From an uncultured Rivibacter sp. (GTDB lineage Bacteria > Pseudomonadota > Gammaproteobacteria > Burkholderiales > Burkholderiaceae): a stretch of DNA of 23,787 nt. A program made the translations under genes and the position numbers. Location: NCBI GenBank assembly GCA_946480925.1, contig CAMLLU010000079.1:1-23787 (forward strand), written 5' to 3'. Under the pieces are notes generated by a model that saw only the letters and a list, made by a program, of their open reading frames with translations, was not told where the DNA came from and made no database searches. This document shows positions 15,104-23,490 of the stretch, piece after piece (the first letter of the stretch is position 1; each line of letters starts with the position of its first letter).

Positions 15104-15988
15104 ATGCGCCGCGGAATCGTCTACGCCGCCCTCGCCTACATCTGCTGGGGCCTGTTTCCTCTGTACTTCAAGGCGCTGCAAAACGTGGCGCCGCTGGAAG
15201 TGCTGGCGCACCGCGTGTTGTGGTCGCTGGTGTTCGTGGTGCTCGTGCTGCTGGTGCAAAGGCACTGGGGCTGGCTGCTGAAGGTGCGGCACGAACCAAA
15301 GCTCGCGCGGCCCTTCGTGGCCAGTGCCACCGTCATCTCGATCAATTGGTTCGTCTACATCTGGGCCGTGGTCAACGGCCACGTGATCGAGGCCAGCCTG
15401 GGCTACTTCATCAACCCGCTGGTCAACGTGCTGGTGGGCTACCTGGTGCTGAAGGAAAGGCTGCGCCCGGGCCAGTGGGCGGCCGTGGCGCTGGCCGGCC
15501 TGGGCGTGCTGTGGCTCACCGTGCTGGCCGGCAAGCTGCCGTGGATCGCGCTGGTGCTGGCCTTCAGCTTTGCCACCTACGGCCTCTTGCGCAAGACGGC
15601 GCCGCTCGGCGCGCTCGAAGGGCTGGCGCTCGAAAGTTCGGTGCTCGCACCGTTTGCGCTGGCCGGCCTGCTGTGGGCCGCCTCGCACGGCCAGGCCGCC
15701 TTCCCCGTGGCCGATGCGGGCACGCAATGGCTGCTGGCGGCGGCCGGCCCCATCACCGCCATTCCGCTGCTGCTCTTCGCCGCGGGCGCCCGGCGCATTC
15801 CGTTTTCGCTGCTGGGGCTGCTGCAGTACTTCGGCCCCACGCTGCAGCTGCTGATCGGCGTGTGGGTGTTCGACGAATCGTTCGAGCCGGCACGCGCGGC
15901 CGGCTTCGCGGCCATCTGGCTGGCACTGGTGGTGTACAGCGCCGAAGGCTGGTGGCAGGGTCGCCGCAGCGCGACGGCGCCGGCCTAG
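15104..15988 (+). CDS. rarD: EamA family transporter RarD
   Basis: 294-residue integral membrane protein with ten predicted helices in two EamA repeats, the normal size for RarD. Typical RarD sequence is seen throughout: GIVYAALAYICWGLFPLYFK at the N-terminus, EVLAHRVLWSL, VISINWFVYIWAVVNGHVIE, ASLGYFINPLVNVLVGYLVL, KERLRPGQW, FATYGLLRK, and GLLQYFGPTLQLLIGVWVF near the end. RarD proteins belong to the drug/metabolite transporter superfamily; the substrate is not well established, with amino acid or chloramphenicol-related roles proposed for relatives. ATG at 15104 starts directly on the conserved motif. The gene is on the same strand as LysR but 119 bp away, so probably a separate unit. The end of the transcript runs into a palindromic repeat. 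Confidence 0.93.
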   Translation: MRRGIVYAALAYICWGLFPLYFKALQNVAPLEVLAHRVLWSLVFVVLVLLVQRHWGWLLKVRHEPKLARPFVASATVISINWFVYIWAVVNGHVIEASLGYFINPLVNVLVGYLVLKERLRPGQWAAVALAGLGVLWLTVLAGKLPWIALVLAFSFATYGLLRKTAPLGALEGLALESSVLAPFALAGLLWAASHGQAAFPVADAGTQWLLAAAGPITAIPLLLFAAGARRIPFSLLGLLQYFGPTLQLLIGVWVFDESFEPARAAGFAAIWLALVVYSAEGWWQGRRSATAPA

Positions 15989-16000
15989 GGAAACGCAACT

Positions 16001-16095
16001 CATTCACCACAAAGACGCAGAGGACGCGGATGACCGCGGAGAAGACCTGTCGTCCTCTGCGAACCTCCGCGTCCTCCGAGCCTGCGCGGTGAATG
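16001..16095. repeat. Palindromic intergenic repeat, copy 2
   Basis: CATTCACC (16001-16008) and GGTGAATG (16088-16095) are exact complements and bound an imperfect palindrome with GACGCAGAGGACGCGG on one side and CTCCGCGTCCTCCGAG on the other. It resembles the core of 10903-10996 but is more diverged and lacks that copy's outer AGGCTGTTGAAA arms. It lies between the converging RarD and M48 protease genes and may act on both 3' ends. Confidence 0.8.
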
Positions 16096-16124
16096 TATTC
16101 AGCGGCGCCCCGCCCCCTGGTGCC

Positions 16125-17597
16125 CTACTCCTCGACCACCACCTTCACCTGCTGCCCGGGCTTGGGCTCGCCGCCGGCATAGAAGCCGTTGAGCAGGCGC
16201 AGCTGCTGCTCGGCATAGGTGGCCAGCGGTGACTGCTTCGCCAGCTCCGCAAACCCGCCACGCGGATACGCCACCGTGCGAAGGGCCCACGGGCGTGCTG
16301 CCTTGCGGTCGGCCGCGGTGAGCGCGCGGAACGAGGCCTCGGCCTCCTTGAGTTGCGGCATGGCGCGCTGCAGGCCCTGCGAGTCCTTCGAGGCGTAGAG
16401 GAGCATGTAGTTGCGGTCCTGCGGGCCGCTCGCCACCGTGGCCACCACGCCCTGCGACTGGCCGCGTTCGTTCTTGCGCGTGCCCACGAAATGCGTAGCT
16501 GCCAGGCCATTGAGGGTGCGCTTTTCGGTACGGCCCTGCTCGGGCTTCACCACGTTGCGCAGGATCTCCTCATGCGTGCTCCCTGCCTTGGCCGGCACGG
16601 CTTCCATCACGAGGCCGGCCGTGCCTTCGCCGTTGATGAGTGCCACGGCCTCGGCCGTGTTCTGGATCTTCCAGCCCACCGGCGCGGTGAGCGCGATGCC
16701 CAGCGGCTCGTGATAGAAGTTGCGCCCCCGCGTGACGCCCTGCTCGCGGCTTTCGCCGAAGGTCATGCCGTTGACGGCCTGCATGAAGCGCGCGCGGCCG
16801 TCGTCGGTGTAGCTGCCCTTGTACTGGGTGGCGATCTGCGTGATGTCGCGCAGGCGCTGCTCGTTGCTGGGGTGCGAGGCCAGCCAGTTGGGCTGCGCCG
16901 GCGGCGCCTTGCCTTCGGCCTTGGCCTGGTCGGCCGCGAAGGCCTCCTGGTTCTTCAGCAGCTGGATCACGTCGACCATGTTCTGCGGGTTGTAGTTGAC
17001 CCGCGAGAGGTATTCGGCGCCCAGCTTGTCGGCCTGCAGCTCCTGGTCGCGGCTGTACGAGGCGATGTAGCCGGCCGCGACGCTTTGCGACACCTGCGAC
17101 GCGAGATCGCCCACGCCGAGCACCGCCCCCAGCACCGTGGCAGCAAACACGCCCAGGCCAGCGGTCTGCTGCCGCGTGGCGCGCTGCGCGCCATGGCGGG
17201 CGGTCACGTGGCCGATCTCGTGGCCCAGCACGCCGGCGAGGTCGGCCTCGCTGTCCATGTAGGCCATGATCCCGCGCGTCACGTAGACGTAGCCGCCGGG
17301 CAGCGCGAAGGCGTTGATCTCGGTGCTGTCGAGCACGGTGAAGTGCCACTCGAGCTGGCTGCGGTGCGACTGCTTCGCCAGGCGCTGGCCCACGTCGTTC
17401 ACGTAGGCCTGCAGCCTGGCGTCCTTGTAGGCGCCGTATTCGGCCAGCACCTGCTCGTGTGCCTTCCTGCCTTCGGCGATCTCGGCGCGCTCGTCCATCA
17501 CCGAGCGTTCGCGCTCACCGGTGACGGGGTTCTCGACGGTCGCGCACCCGGCCAGCAGCGCGGCTGCCAGCGGCAAGCACCAAACAAACTTGCGCAT
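16125..17597 (-). CDS. M48 family metalloprotease, lipoprotein
   Basis: 490-residue zinc protease, probably a periplasmic lipoprotein that degrades misfolded envelope proteins, as BepA-type relatives do. The ATG at 17597 has an AGGAG site; an upstream in-frame start at 17645 would add 16 polar residues before the signal. The lipobox is LLAGC (Cys18). The active site is HEIGH at 126-130, with the third zinc ligand in DQELQAD (Glu186). Other M48 marks: INAFALPGGYVYVTRGIM before the helix and LASHPSNEQRL after it. The region after about 290 is a second domain (from FYHEPLGIALTAPVGWKIQN to the end) seen in longer M48 proteins of this group; it contains no repeat of the TPR sort that I can recognise. 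No operon partner: the next gene upstream on this strand stops 112 bp before it. Confidence 0.93.
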   Translation of the reverse strand: MRKFVWCLPLAAALLAGCATVENPVTGERERSVMDERAEIAEGRKAHEQVLAEYGAYKDARLQAYVNDVGQRLAKQSHRSQLEWHFTVLDSTEINAFALPGGYVYVTRGIMAYMDSEADLAGVLGHEIGHVTARHGAQRATRQQTAGLGVFAATVLGAVLGVGDLASQVSQSVAAGYIASYSRDQELQADKLGAEYLSRVNYNPQNMVDVIQLLKNQEAFAADQAKAEGKAPPAQPNWLASHPSNEQRLRDITQIATQYKGSYTDDGRARFMQAVNGMTFGESREQGVTRGRNFYHEPLGIALTAPVGWKIQNTAEAVALINGEGTAGLVMEAVPAKAGSTHEEILRNVVKPEQGRTEKRTLNGLAATHFVGTRKNERGQSQGVVATVASGPQDRNYMLLYASKDSQGLQRAMPQLKEAEASFRALTAADRKAARPWALRTVAYPRGGFAELAKQSPLATYAEQQLRLLNGFYAGGEPKPGQQVKVVVEE

Positions 17598-17709
17598 GGG
17601 TTCTCCTGCCTGTTGTTGCGTGCGGGCATTTTCGCGGCCCGGCAAGACCGCGAGGCAGAAGTGGCGTGGCGGGCGAACCCGCCTCAGCGGCCGATGCGAA
17701 AGCGTGGCG

Positions 17710-17877
17710 CTAGCGGGCCCAGATGTGCCGCGCCGCCACGAGCACGGGCAGGCTCAGGCCGAACCACGACAGCACGTCATAGAAGCTGTCGCCCACCAGG
17801 GCCGACACCAGCCCGATGGCGGTGACGATGCCCAGCAGCAGGGGCCAGCCCCAAAGGCGGCGGAATCCTGCAGTCAT
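17710..17877 (-). CDS. Small two-helix membrane protein, third gene of the iron operon
   Basis: 55 residues, too short for many gene finders: basic N-terminus (MTAGFRRLWGW), helix at about 11-28 (PLLLGIVTAIGLVSALVG) and helix at about 34-50 (LSWFGLSLPVLVAARHIW). Its ATG overlaps the stop of the PepSY gene by 4 bp (ATGA), strong evidence of translation coupling. Small proteins of this sort often sit behind PepSY/PiuB-like genes in iron-uptake operons; their role is unknown, perhaps stabilising the larger partner. I base the call on the overlap, the membrane profile and the neat ending, not on a recognised family. Confidence 0.8.
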   Translation of the reverse strand: MTAGFRRLWGWPLLLGIVTAIGLVSALVGDSFYDVLSWFGLSLPVLVAARHIWAR

Positions 17878-19058
17878 TTCAAACCTCCCCTTGCTTGCGA
17901 GGGCTGCCCGCTCAGTGCCGGCTGCGCGGCCGGCTCGATCACCGCGTCGGCCTCGTCGGCCAGGCTGCGCGGCTGCCGGCGCTTGAGCCACAGGTACAGG
18001 CCGCTGCCCAGCACGACGATGGTGGCGATGTCGAGCAGCGCCCACAGGATCTGCATCGGCATGCCGCCGTAGTCGCCGAAGTGCAGCGGCTGCGACACCA
18101 GCAGTGCGGTCAGGTACCAGGGCAGCTCCACGCTGGCGGTCATGTTGGCGTTGGTCGCGTCCATGAGCACCGGCTTCACCAGCCGCGAAGTGAGCGGCTC
18201 GTTGCCGCGCATGAACACGGTGTAGTGGTGCGGGCTCGAGAACGCGGTGCCGGGAAAGGCCACGAACGACAGCGTCTTGTCGGGCTCCACGGCCTGCGCA
18301 CGCTCGAACGACTGCTGCAGCGACGCCAGCTGCTCGGGCACCTTGTGGTCGCGGTAAGGCGCGAGCAGCGTGGAGAGCTGGTCGTACTGCCAGTACTTGA
18401 TGAGTAGGTCGGCCCAGGTGTTGATCACGCCGGTGAAGCCCACCACCAGCGCCCACACCAGCGTCACGATGCCCAGCAGGTTGTGCAGGTCGAGCCACTT
18501 GATGCGCGGCGTGCGCTCGCGCCGCACGGTGCCGAAGTCGAGCTTGCGCATGAAGGGCGCGTACAGCACCACGCCCGACACGATGGCCAGCACGAGCAGC
18601 AGGCCCATGAGCCCGAGGAACAGCTTGCCCGGCAAGTCGGCGAACAGGTCCACGTGCAGCTTGAACATCACGTACATGAAGCCCTCGTTGAACTTGGGCT
18701 CGGCCAGCACCTTCGCCGTGCGCGCATCGACGGCCACGGTGTTCTGGTTCTTGTCGTCCAGCGCCGTTTCCCCGAAGGTCACGTACCAGAACTTGTCGTC
18801 GTCGATCTCGCGCGAAAGGAACTGCGGCACCTTGTTCGGGTGCAACGCCTGCGCCACCGACATCACGCGGTCGAGGCTGGCGCGCGGCGAGCCGGCCGGC
18901 ATCTCGGGCGCTTCGACTTCGGTGCCCAGCAGGTGCCCGATCTCGTGGTGGAAGATGAGCGGCAGGCCGGTGAGGCACAGCAGCAGCATGAACAAGGTGC
19001 ACACGAGGCTGGACCACTTGTGGATCCAGGCCCAGGTCTTGACGGTCGAGCTGGTCAT
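17874..19058 (-). CDS. PepSY-associated membrane protein (PiuB-like), iron uptake
   Basis: 394-residue inner-membrane protein with four helices (about 16-36, 146-168, 193-215, 335-358) separated by two large periplasmic regions, the classic PepSY_TM layout. Conserved histidines near the membrane: WIHKW (His13), FHHEIGH (His37/38), KLHVDLF (His135), DLHN (His192) and PLHFGDYGG (His326). These could bind heme or take part in electron transfer, and relatives encoded beside siderophore receptors are thought to help reduce or release iron from the ferric chelate. The ATG at 19058 lies 17 bp behind the receptor gene and its stop overlaps the next gene, so it is the middle gene of a three-gene operon under the Fur-like promoter at about 21258. 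Confidence 0.9.
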   Translation of the reverse strand: MTSSTVKTWAWIHKWSSLVCTLFMLLLCLTGLPLIFHHEIGHLLGTEVEAPEMPAGSPRASLDRVMSVAQALHPNKVPQFLSREIDDDKFWYVTFGETALDDKNQNTVAVDARTAKVLAEPKFNEGFMYVMFKLHVDLFADLPGKLFLGLMGLLLVLAIVSGVVLYAPFMRKLDFGTVRRERTPRIKWLDLHNLLGIVTLVWALVVGFTGVINTWADLLIKYWQYDQLSTLLAPYRDHKVPEQLASLQQSFERAQAVEPDKTLSFVAFPGTAFSSPHHYTVFMRGNEPLTSRLVKPVLMDATNANMTASVELPWYLTALLVSQPLHFGDYGGMPMQILWALLDIATIVVLGSGLYLWLKRRQPRSLADEADAVIEPAAQPALSGQPSQARGGLK

Positions 19059-19075
19059 GGGCTTTCCCTTGGCGG

Positions 19076-21169
19076 TCAGAACCACGTCTCGACGCCGACC
19101 CCCATGCTGCGCGGGCGCGGCAGCGAGGCGGTGTCGATGGACGCGTCGCCATTGGCGTCGGCGCTCACGAGGATGGGCCGGTCGGAGTCGAACACGTTGT
19201 TGACGTAGGCAAACACCTTGGCGCGGCCCACCGGGTAGGCGGCACGCACGTTGGCGATCCAGCCCGGCTTCACGCGGCCGCGCGGCACGTTGGTCACCTC
19301 GGAGTAGTAGGCCGTCGAGTAGCGGGCACTGGCCCCCAGCTGCAGACCGATGGACGTGCGCCATTGCACGTCGAGGTTCAGCGTGGCGGCGGGTGCGCGC
19401 GGCAGCTCATGGCCTTCGACGCCGGAGCTCGGGTATTCGTCGATGTTGGTGTGCAGCAGGCCGAGCTCCGCAGACAGCTTGAGCCCGGATTGCGGCAGCC
19501 ACGTCACGCCGAGTTCGGTGCCGTAGGTCGAAACCCGCGGCGCGTTGAGCACGATGTAGGACCACACCGCCGGGTCGGCGTTCTGGTCGTACGGCACCTG
19601 CATGTTCTTGTAGCGGCTGTAGAACACGTTGCCTGTGAGGCGCAGCCTGTCGTCGAGCAGGTTGCTGCGCACGAAGGCCTCGTAGTTCCACACGTACTCG
19701 GGCTCGAAGGTGTAGTTGGTGTACGGCACGTCGTAGGTGAACGCCGCGCCGCCGCCGTTGTAGCCACGCGAGATGCCCGCGCCCACCGTGGTTTGCGGCG
19801 AGGTGCGCCAGGCGACGCTGAGCTTGGGCAGGAAGGTCTTGTAGGTCTGGTCGAAGTCCGTCACGAAGAACGCGAGCGCGCCCTTCCTGTAGCGGTGCTC
19901 CTGCTCGTAGCGAGCCCCCAGCGTGAGGTCGACGTCGGGCTGCACGGTCCACGTGCCTTCGCCGTACACGGCATAGGTCTGCGTCTCGTCGTCCCAGGCG
20001 CCGCCGCCGAACAGGTCGATGTCGTCGCGCTGCTTCGCATCGAAGGCATACAGGCCGACGAAGCCGTTGAGCGTCTTGTCGGCCGAAGCCAGACGCAGCC
20101 TCGGCTCGATGGCGAGGTCGTGCCCCTTGATGGTCGCGTTGCCGTCAGCCGGAACGGCCTTGCGCTCGATGTGCACGTCGCCGTAGACGATGCGGTTCTC
20201 GAAGGTCACGACGTCCGAGAGCTTCCAGTCCAGGTCCCACACGCCGCTGCTCACGCGCGGCGCGAACACCGGCATGGCCGGGTAGCTGCTCACCTTCTGC
20301 TCGAACGGGCGAGCCACGCTTTCGGTCTGCGGGGCCTGGTGGTCTGCATAGCTCAGCGTCAGCAGGCTGCGCAGCCCCGGCACTGCCTTCGACTGGTACA
20401 GCAGCTTGGCGCGCGCCATGTTCGACTCGAACTCGCCCGGGTCGGCCACGCCCTCGTAGGGCTGGTAGCCGCTGGCGAAGCTCTGGCTGCCCTGCCGGTC
20501 CAGCGCAATGCGGAAGGCCCACTCGTCGTTGATGGGCGTGGACAGCACCGCAGCGTATTCGCGCTGGCGGTGGTTGCCCACGAGCACGCGCGCACCGAAT
20601 TCCTGCTCGAAGGTCGGATCGTTGGTCTTGAAGACCATCGTGCCGGCGATCGAGTTGCGGCCTTGCAGCAGGCTCTGCGTGCCGCGAAAGAACTCGACCT
20701 GGTCCACGTCCCACAGGCCCAGCTCGCCGAAGATCACCTCGTTGTAGCTGGCGGTGCGGCCGTCCACCACGATATTGAACCGCGGCCGCGTGCCCGCCAG
20801 GAAGGCGTCCGCCCCCTGGGCCGGGCCCGTGCCGTCGATGCCGCGCACCGCGGGCGCGAGGTTCTGCACGCCGCTGGCGGTGACGTTGGCAATGTTGCCG
20901 AGCAGCCCTTCGGTGTTCATGAGGCCCGGGTTCTCGTTGATCTCGCGGGCGGTGATCACGCGCACGCTCGACGAGGTGCCGGCCAGCGAGCGCTGGGTCT
21001 TTTCGCCGGTCACCACCACCGGCGGCAAGGTGCTTTCGCTGCCTGGTGTGCCTGGCGCGGGCGGGTTTTCGGCGCGTGTCTGGGCCCATGCGGGCAGGCT
21101 GCCAAGACTGGCGACTGCCAAGACCAGGGCGGACCATGGGTGGCAGAGAGCGGTACTGCTGGGAGGCAT
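19076..21169 (-). CDS. TonB-dependent outer membrane receptor, probably ferric siderophore
   Basis: 697-residue outer-membrane receptor. The ATG at 21169 has an AGGA site and begins a signal peptide (WSALVLAVASLGSLPAWA, cleavage near 29); the open frame reaches back to 21280, but that part is promoter DNA. A TonB-box-like LPPVVVTGEK lies near residue 50. The plug domain follows at about 55-175 (SVRVITAREINENPGLMNTE, APAVRGIDGTGPAQG, VDQVEFFRGTQSLLQGRNSI, AGTMVFKTNDP). The beta-barrel fills the rest and ends in phenylalanine (VGVETWF), as outer-membrane assembly requires. Late motifs such as PGWIANVRAAYPV and VFAYVNNVFDSDRP are typical of this family. The Fur-box-like promoter and the PepSY neighbour indicate iron-chelate uptake; the exact siderophore cannot be read from sequence. 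Confidence 0.93.
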   Translation of the reverse strand: MPPSSTALCHPWSALVLAVASLGSLPAWAQTRAENPPAPGTPGSESTLPPVVVTGEKTQRSLAGTSSSVRVITAREINENPGLMNTEGLLGNIANVTASGVQNLAPAVRGIDGTGPAQGADAFLAGTRPRFNIVVDGRTASYNEVIFGELGLWDVDQVEFFRGTQSLLQGRNSIAGTMVFKTNDPTFEQEFGARVLVGNHRQREYAAVLSTPINDEWAFRIALDRQGSQSFASGYQPYEGVADPGEFESNMARAKLLYQSKAVPGLRSLLTLSYADHQAPQTESVARPFEQKVSSYPAMPVFAPRVSSGVWDLDWKLSDVVTFENRIVYGDVHIERKAVPADGNATIKGHDLAIEPRLRLASADKTLNGFVGLYAFDAKQRDDIDLFGGGAWDDETQTYAVYGEGTWTVQPDVDLTLGARYEQEHRYRKGALAFFVTDFDQTYKTFLPKLSVAWRTSPQTTVGAGISRGYNGGGAAFTYDVPYTNYTFEPEYVWNYEAFVRSNLLDDRLRLTGNVFYSRYKNMQVPYDQNADPAVWSYIVLNAPRVSTYGTELGVTWLPQSGLKLSAELGLLHTNIDEYPSSGVEGHELPRAPAATLNLDVQWRTSIGLQLGASARYSTAYYSEVTNVPRGRVKPGWIANVRAAYPVGRAKVFAYVNNVFDSDRPILVSADANGDASIDTASLPRPRSMGVGVETWF

Positions 21170-21254
21170 GTGATTCCTGTTTGCTGCTGCACTGTTGTTA
21201 TGCGAGCCGGCGGCCTGTGCGGCCCCTCGTGCCACCGCCGGGCGAATGCAACGC

Positions 21255-21285
21255 AAAATGATAATGATTTGCAATTGCAAATCAA
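21255..21285 (-). promoter_or_regulatory. Fur-regulated promoter with a perfect 20-bp palindrome
   Basis: On the minus strand, TTGATT (21280-21285) and TATCAT (21258-21263) are spaced 16 bases, fair matches to sigma-70 boxes. The sequence GCAAATCATTATCATTTT (minus strand, 21255-21272) is close to known Fur boxes and covers the -10 box. Between the boxes lies TGATTTGCAATTGCAAATCA (21265-21284), a perfect 20-bp palindrome. Expected effect: repression of the receptor operon when iron is plentiful. The leader to the ATG is about 80 bases. Confidence 0.75.
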
Positions 21286-21403
21286 GGTGGAGTGATGGTG
21301 GTATTCCACCTGGGCCATGTGGCGGCAGCGCTTTTCGGCAGCGGTCTGCCGACGGCCGCCCTTGCGGCGAGCAGCCTTGAGACGCGCATTCAGCGGGTCC
21401 GGG

Positions 21404-23353
21404 TCAGCCCAGGCGCCCGGCCCGGGCCAGCTTCACCCACTTGGCCAGCACCTCCACCAGCCGCACCGGCTCGATGGGCTTGGCCAGGAAGTCGTTCATG
21501 CCGTGCGCGAGTGCGGTTTCGCGCACCGACACCAGCACGTCGGCGGTCAGCGCCACGATGGGCAGGCCGTTGCGGCCGAAGCGCTGGCGCAGCTCGCGGG
21601 CGGTGTCGATGCCGCTCATGCCGGGCATGTGCAGGTCCATCAGCACCACGTCGTAGCGCTCGCCGCGGCGTTCGGCCTGCTCCACGGCGGAAAGCGCCTC
21701 GGTGCCGCCGGCGGCGCGCTCCACCTCGGCACCCCACTGCTGCAACGTGGCTTCGGCCACCAGCGCGTTCACCGGGTTGTCTTCGACCAGCAGCACGCGT
21801 GCGCCATGCAGCTGGGCGGCCGGGTCGGCCGAGCGGCCGCCGTTGCTGCGGGGCAGGCGCGCCAACGGCAGCGGCAGCTCGGCCCAGAAGAGGCTGCCGC
21901 GGCCCGGCTGGCTGCTCACGCCCACTTCGCCGCCCATCAACTCGGCGAGCTGCCGGCAGATGGCCAGGCCCAGCCCGGTGCCGCCGTGGCGGCGCGAGGG
22001 CGAGCCGTCGCCCACTGAAAACGGTTCGAACATCCGCGCCTGCTCGGCAGGCTCGATGCCGCAGCCGGTGTCGCGCACGGCGATCCTCACGCGGCCCTTC
22101 GCGCCGTTGGCGACTTCCACGCCCACCCGCCCGCTGTTGGTGAACTTCAGCGCGTTGCCGATGAAGTGGCCCGCGATTTGCCGCACGCGCACGGCGTCGC
22201 CGCGCACCAGGGCAGGCACGCCCGGCGCGATGCTCAGCTCGAATTCCAGCACCTTGGCTGCGGCCAGCTCCGCATAGGCGTCGTGCACGTTGCGCACGAG
22301 CACGTGCAGGTCGAAGTCGACGGCCTCGATGGTGAGCTGGCCCGCTTCGATCTTGGAGACGTCCAGGATGTCCGAAATGAGACCCGCCAGCGCGTGCGCG
22401 GTGGACTCGATGCGCTCGAGGTAGTCGTGCTGCACCTGCGCGTCGAGCCCCGGCGCCAGCGCCAGCCGGGCCAGGCCCAGCAAGCCGTTGAGCGGCGTGC
22501 GGATCTCGTGGCTGGTGTTGGCCAGGAACTCGCTCTTCGCGCGGCTGGCCGCTTCGGCCGCCTCCTTGGCCACTGCCAGCGCGAGCTCGGCCTCGCGGTC
22601 TTCGGTAATGTCTTCGACGATCCAGATCGTGCCGCCGATGCCGGGCTGGTTCGGGTCGAGTGCCCGCGCGCGAATGCGGGCCCAGAACACGCTGCCGTCG
22701 CGCCGGCACATGAGGCTCGACATGTCCAGCGGCTCGCCGGCAGCCAGCACCGGCGACGCGGTGCGGCCCATTTCTGCATAGGCCTCGGCCGATGGCCACA
22801 CCACGCTGCCCGGCTGCCCGATGATGGCCCCGTGCGCCCAGCCGAACATCGCCTCGAAGCGCGGGTTCACGTGCTGGAACAGGCGATCACGCGTGAAGGC
22901 GATGCCCACCATCGCGTTGTCGAGGATGGCCGAGAGCTGCAGCCGCTCGAGCTCCTGCGCGGTGACGTCGCGCATCGAAGCCACCAGCAGCGCCTGGCCG
23001 CCTTCGTGCACCACCGCGGCAGAAATGCGCAGGTTGATGGCCCGGCCGTCGCGCGAGCAGAACACGGCGGCCCAGTCGTGCACCGTGCCTTGCGTGCGCA
23101 GCGCCTCGACGTACCGCAGGCGGTCGGCGTTGTCGCCCCACAGCCCCAGGTCCACGGCCAGGCGGCCCGCCAGTTCTTCGCGCGTGAAGCCGGTGAGCCG
23201 CACGAAACCATCGTTGACCAGCAGCAGCCGGCCGGAATCGAAGTCGGTCACCGTGATCGGGTCCGGGCTGGCCTCGAACAGGCGCATCAACACGGCGGCA
23301 CTGGAAAGCGCCGCGCTGTCGGGCAAGGGGGCGATGGAGGCAGGCGGGGTCAC
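21404..23353 (-). CDS. Hybrid sensor histidine kinase, PAS-PAS-HisKA-HATPase-REC
   Basis: 649-residue cytoplasmic kinase (no helix of membrane length) from the GTG at 23353. ATGs at 23464 and 23428 would add an Ala/Arg-rich lead with no domain, and a promoter-like pair lies between them and the GTG. First PAS at about 22-140 (LFEASPDPITVTDFDSGRLL and FVRLTGFTREEL), second at about 145-265 (LSAILDNAMVGIAFTRDRLF, MFGWAHGAIIG, WIVEDITE). A short coiled linker leads to SHEIRTPLNG (His282), the N box GHFIGNALKFTNSG, DTGCGI and GGTGLGLAI. The receiver domain has [15 protein letters not shown] (Asp573) and AKPIE. No HPt domain. Two PAS domains suggest sensing of an internal signal such as redox state or a small ligand. 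It lies upstream of the iron operon on the same strand but is separated from it by that operon's own promoter. Confidence 0.92.
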   Translation of the reverse strand: MTPPASIAPLPDSAALSSAAVLMRLFEASPDPITVTDFDSGRLLLVNDGFVRLTGFTREELAGRLAVDLGLWGDNADRLRYVEALRTQGTVHDWAAVFCSRDGRAINLRISAAVVHEGGQALLVASMRDVTAQELERLQLSAILDNAMVGIAFTRDRLFQHVNPRFEAMFGWAHGAIIGQPGSVVWPSAEAYAEMGRTASPVLAAGEPLDMSSLMCRRDGSVFWARIRARALDPNQPGIGGTIWIVEDITEDREAELALAVAKEAAEAASRAKSEFLANTSHEIRTPLNGLLGLARLALAPGLDAQVQHDYLERIESTAHALAGLISDILDVSKIEAGQLTIEAVDFDLHVLVRNVHDAYAELAAAKVLEFELSIAPGVPALVRGDAVRVRQIAGHFIGNALKFTNSGRVGVEVANGAKGRVRIAVRDTGCGIEPAEQARMFEPFSVGDGSPSRRHGGTGLGLAICRQLAELMGGEVGVSSQPGRGSLFWAELPLPLARLPRSNGGRSADPAAQLHGARVLLVEDNPVNALVAEATLQQWGAEVERAAGGTEALSAVEQAERRGERYDVVLMDLHMPGMSGIDTARELRQRFGRNGLPIVALTADVLVSVRETALAHGMNDFLAKPIEPVRLVEVLAKWVKLARAGRLG

Positions 23354-23364
23354 GGTAGCCGACC

Positions 23365-23393
23365 ATTTAAGCCGTGCCCGCGCTGCGCCACAA
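23365..23393 (-). promoter_or_regulatory. Candidate sigma-70 promoter giving a nearly leaderless kinase mRNA
   Basis: Minus-strand TTGTGG (23388-23393) and TTAAAT (23365-23370) are spaced exactly 17 bases. Transcription would begin about 7-9 bases past the -10 box, only a few bases before the GTG at 23353, leaving no room for a ribosome site. Matches are partial (4 of 6 in the -10 box). Confidence 0.35.
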
Positions 23394-23490
23394 GCGGCCT
23401 GCACCTGTGACAGCGCTGTAACGTGCATTGCGCCACGCCGCATGCCACGGCCGACTGGCGGCATGAGGCATCCAGGTCAACCCGTACGTC

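Noticed and set aside
21336..21351. Hairpin CGGCAG-CGGT-CTGCCG after the second kinase as a terminator
   Set aside because: On the minus strand, where it would act, it is followed by AAAAG and not a T-run, so it is not a rho-independent terminator.
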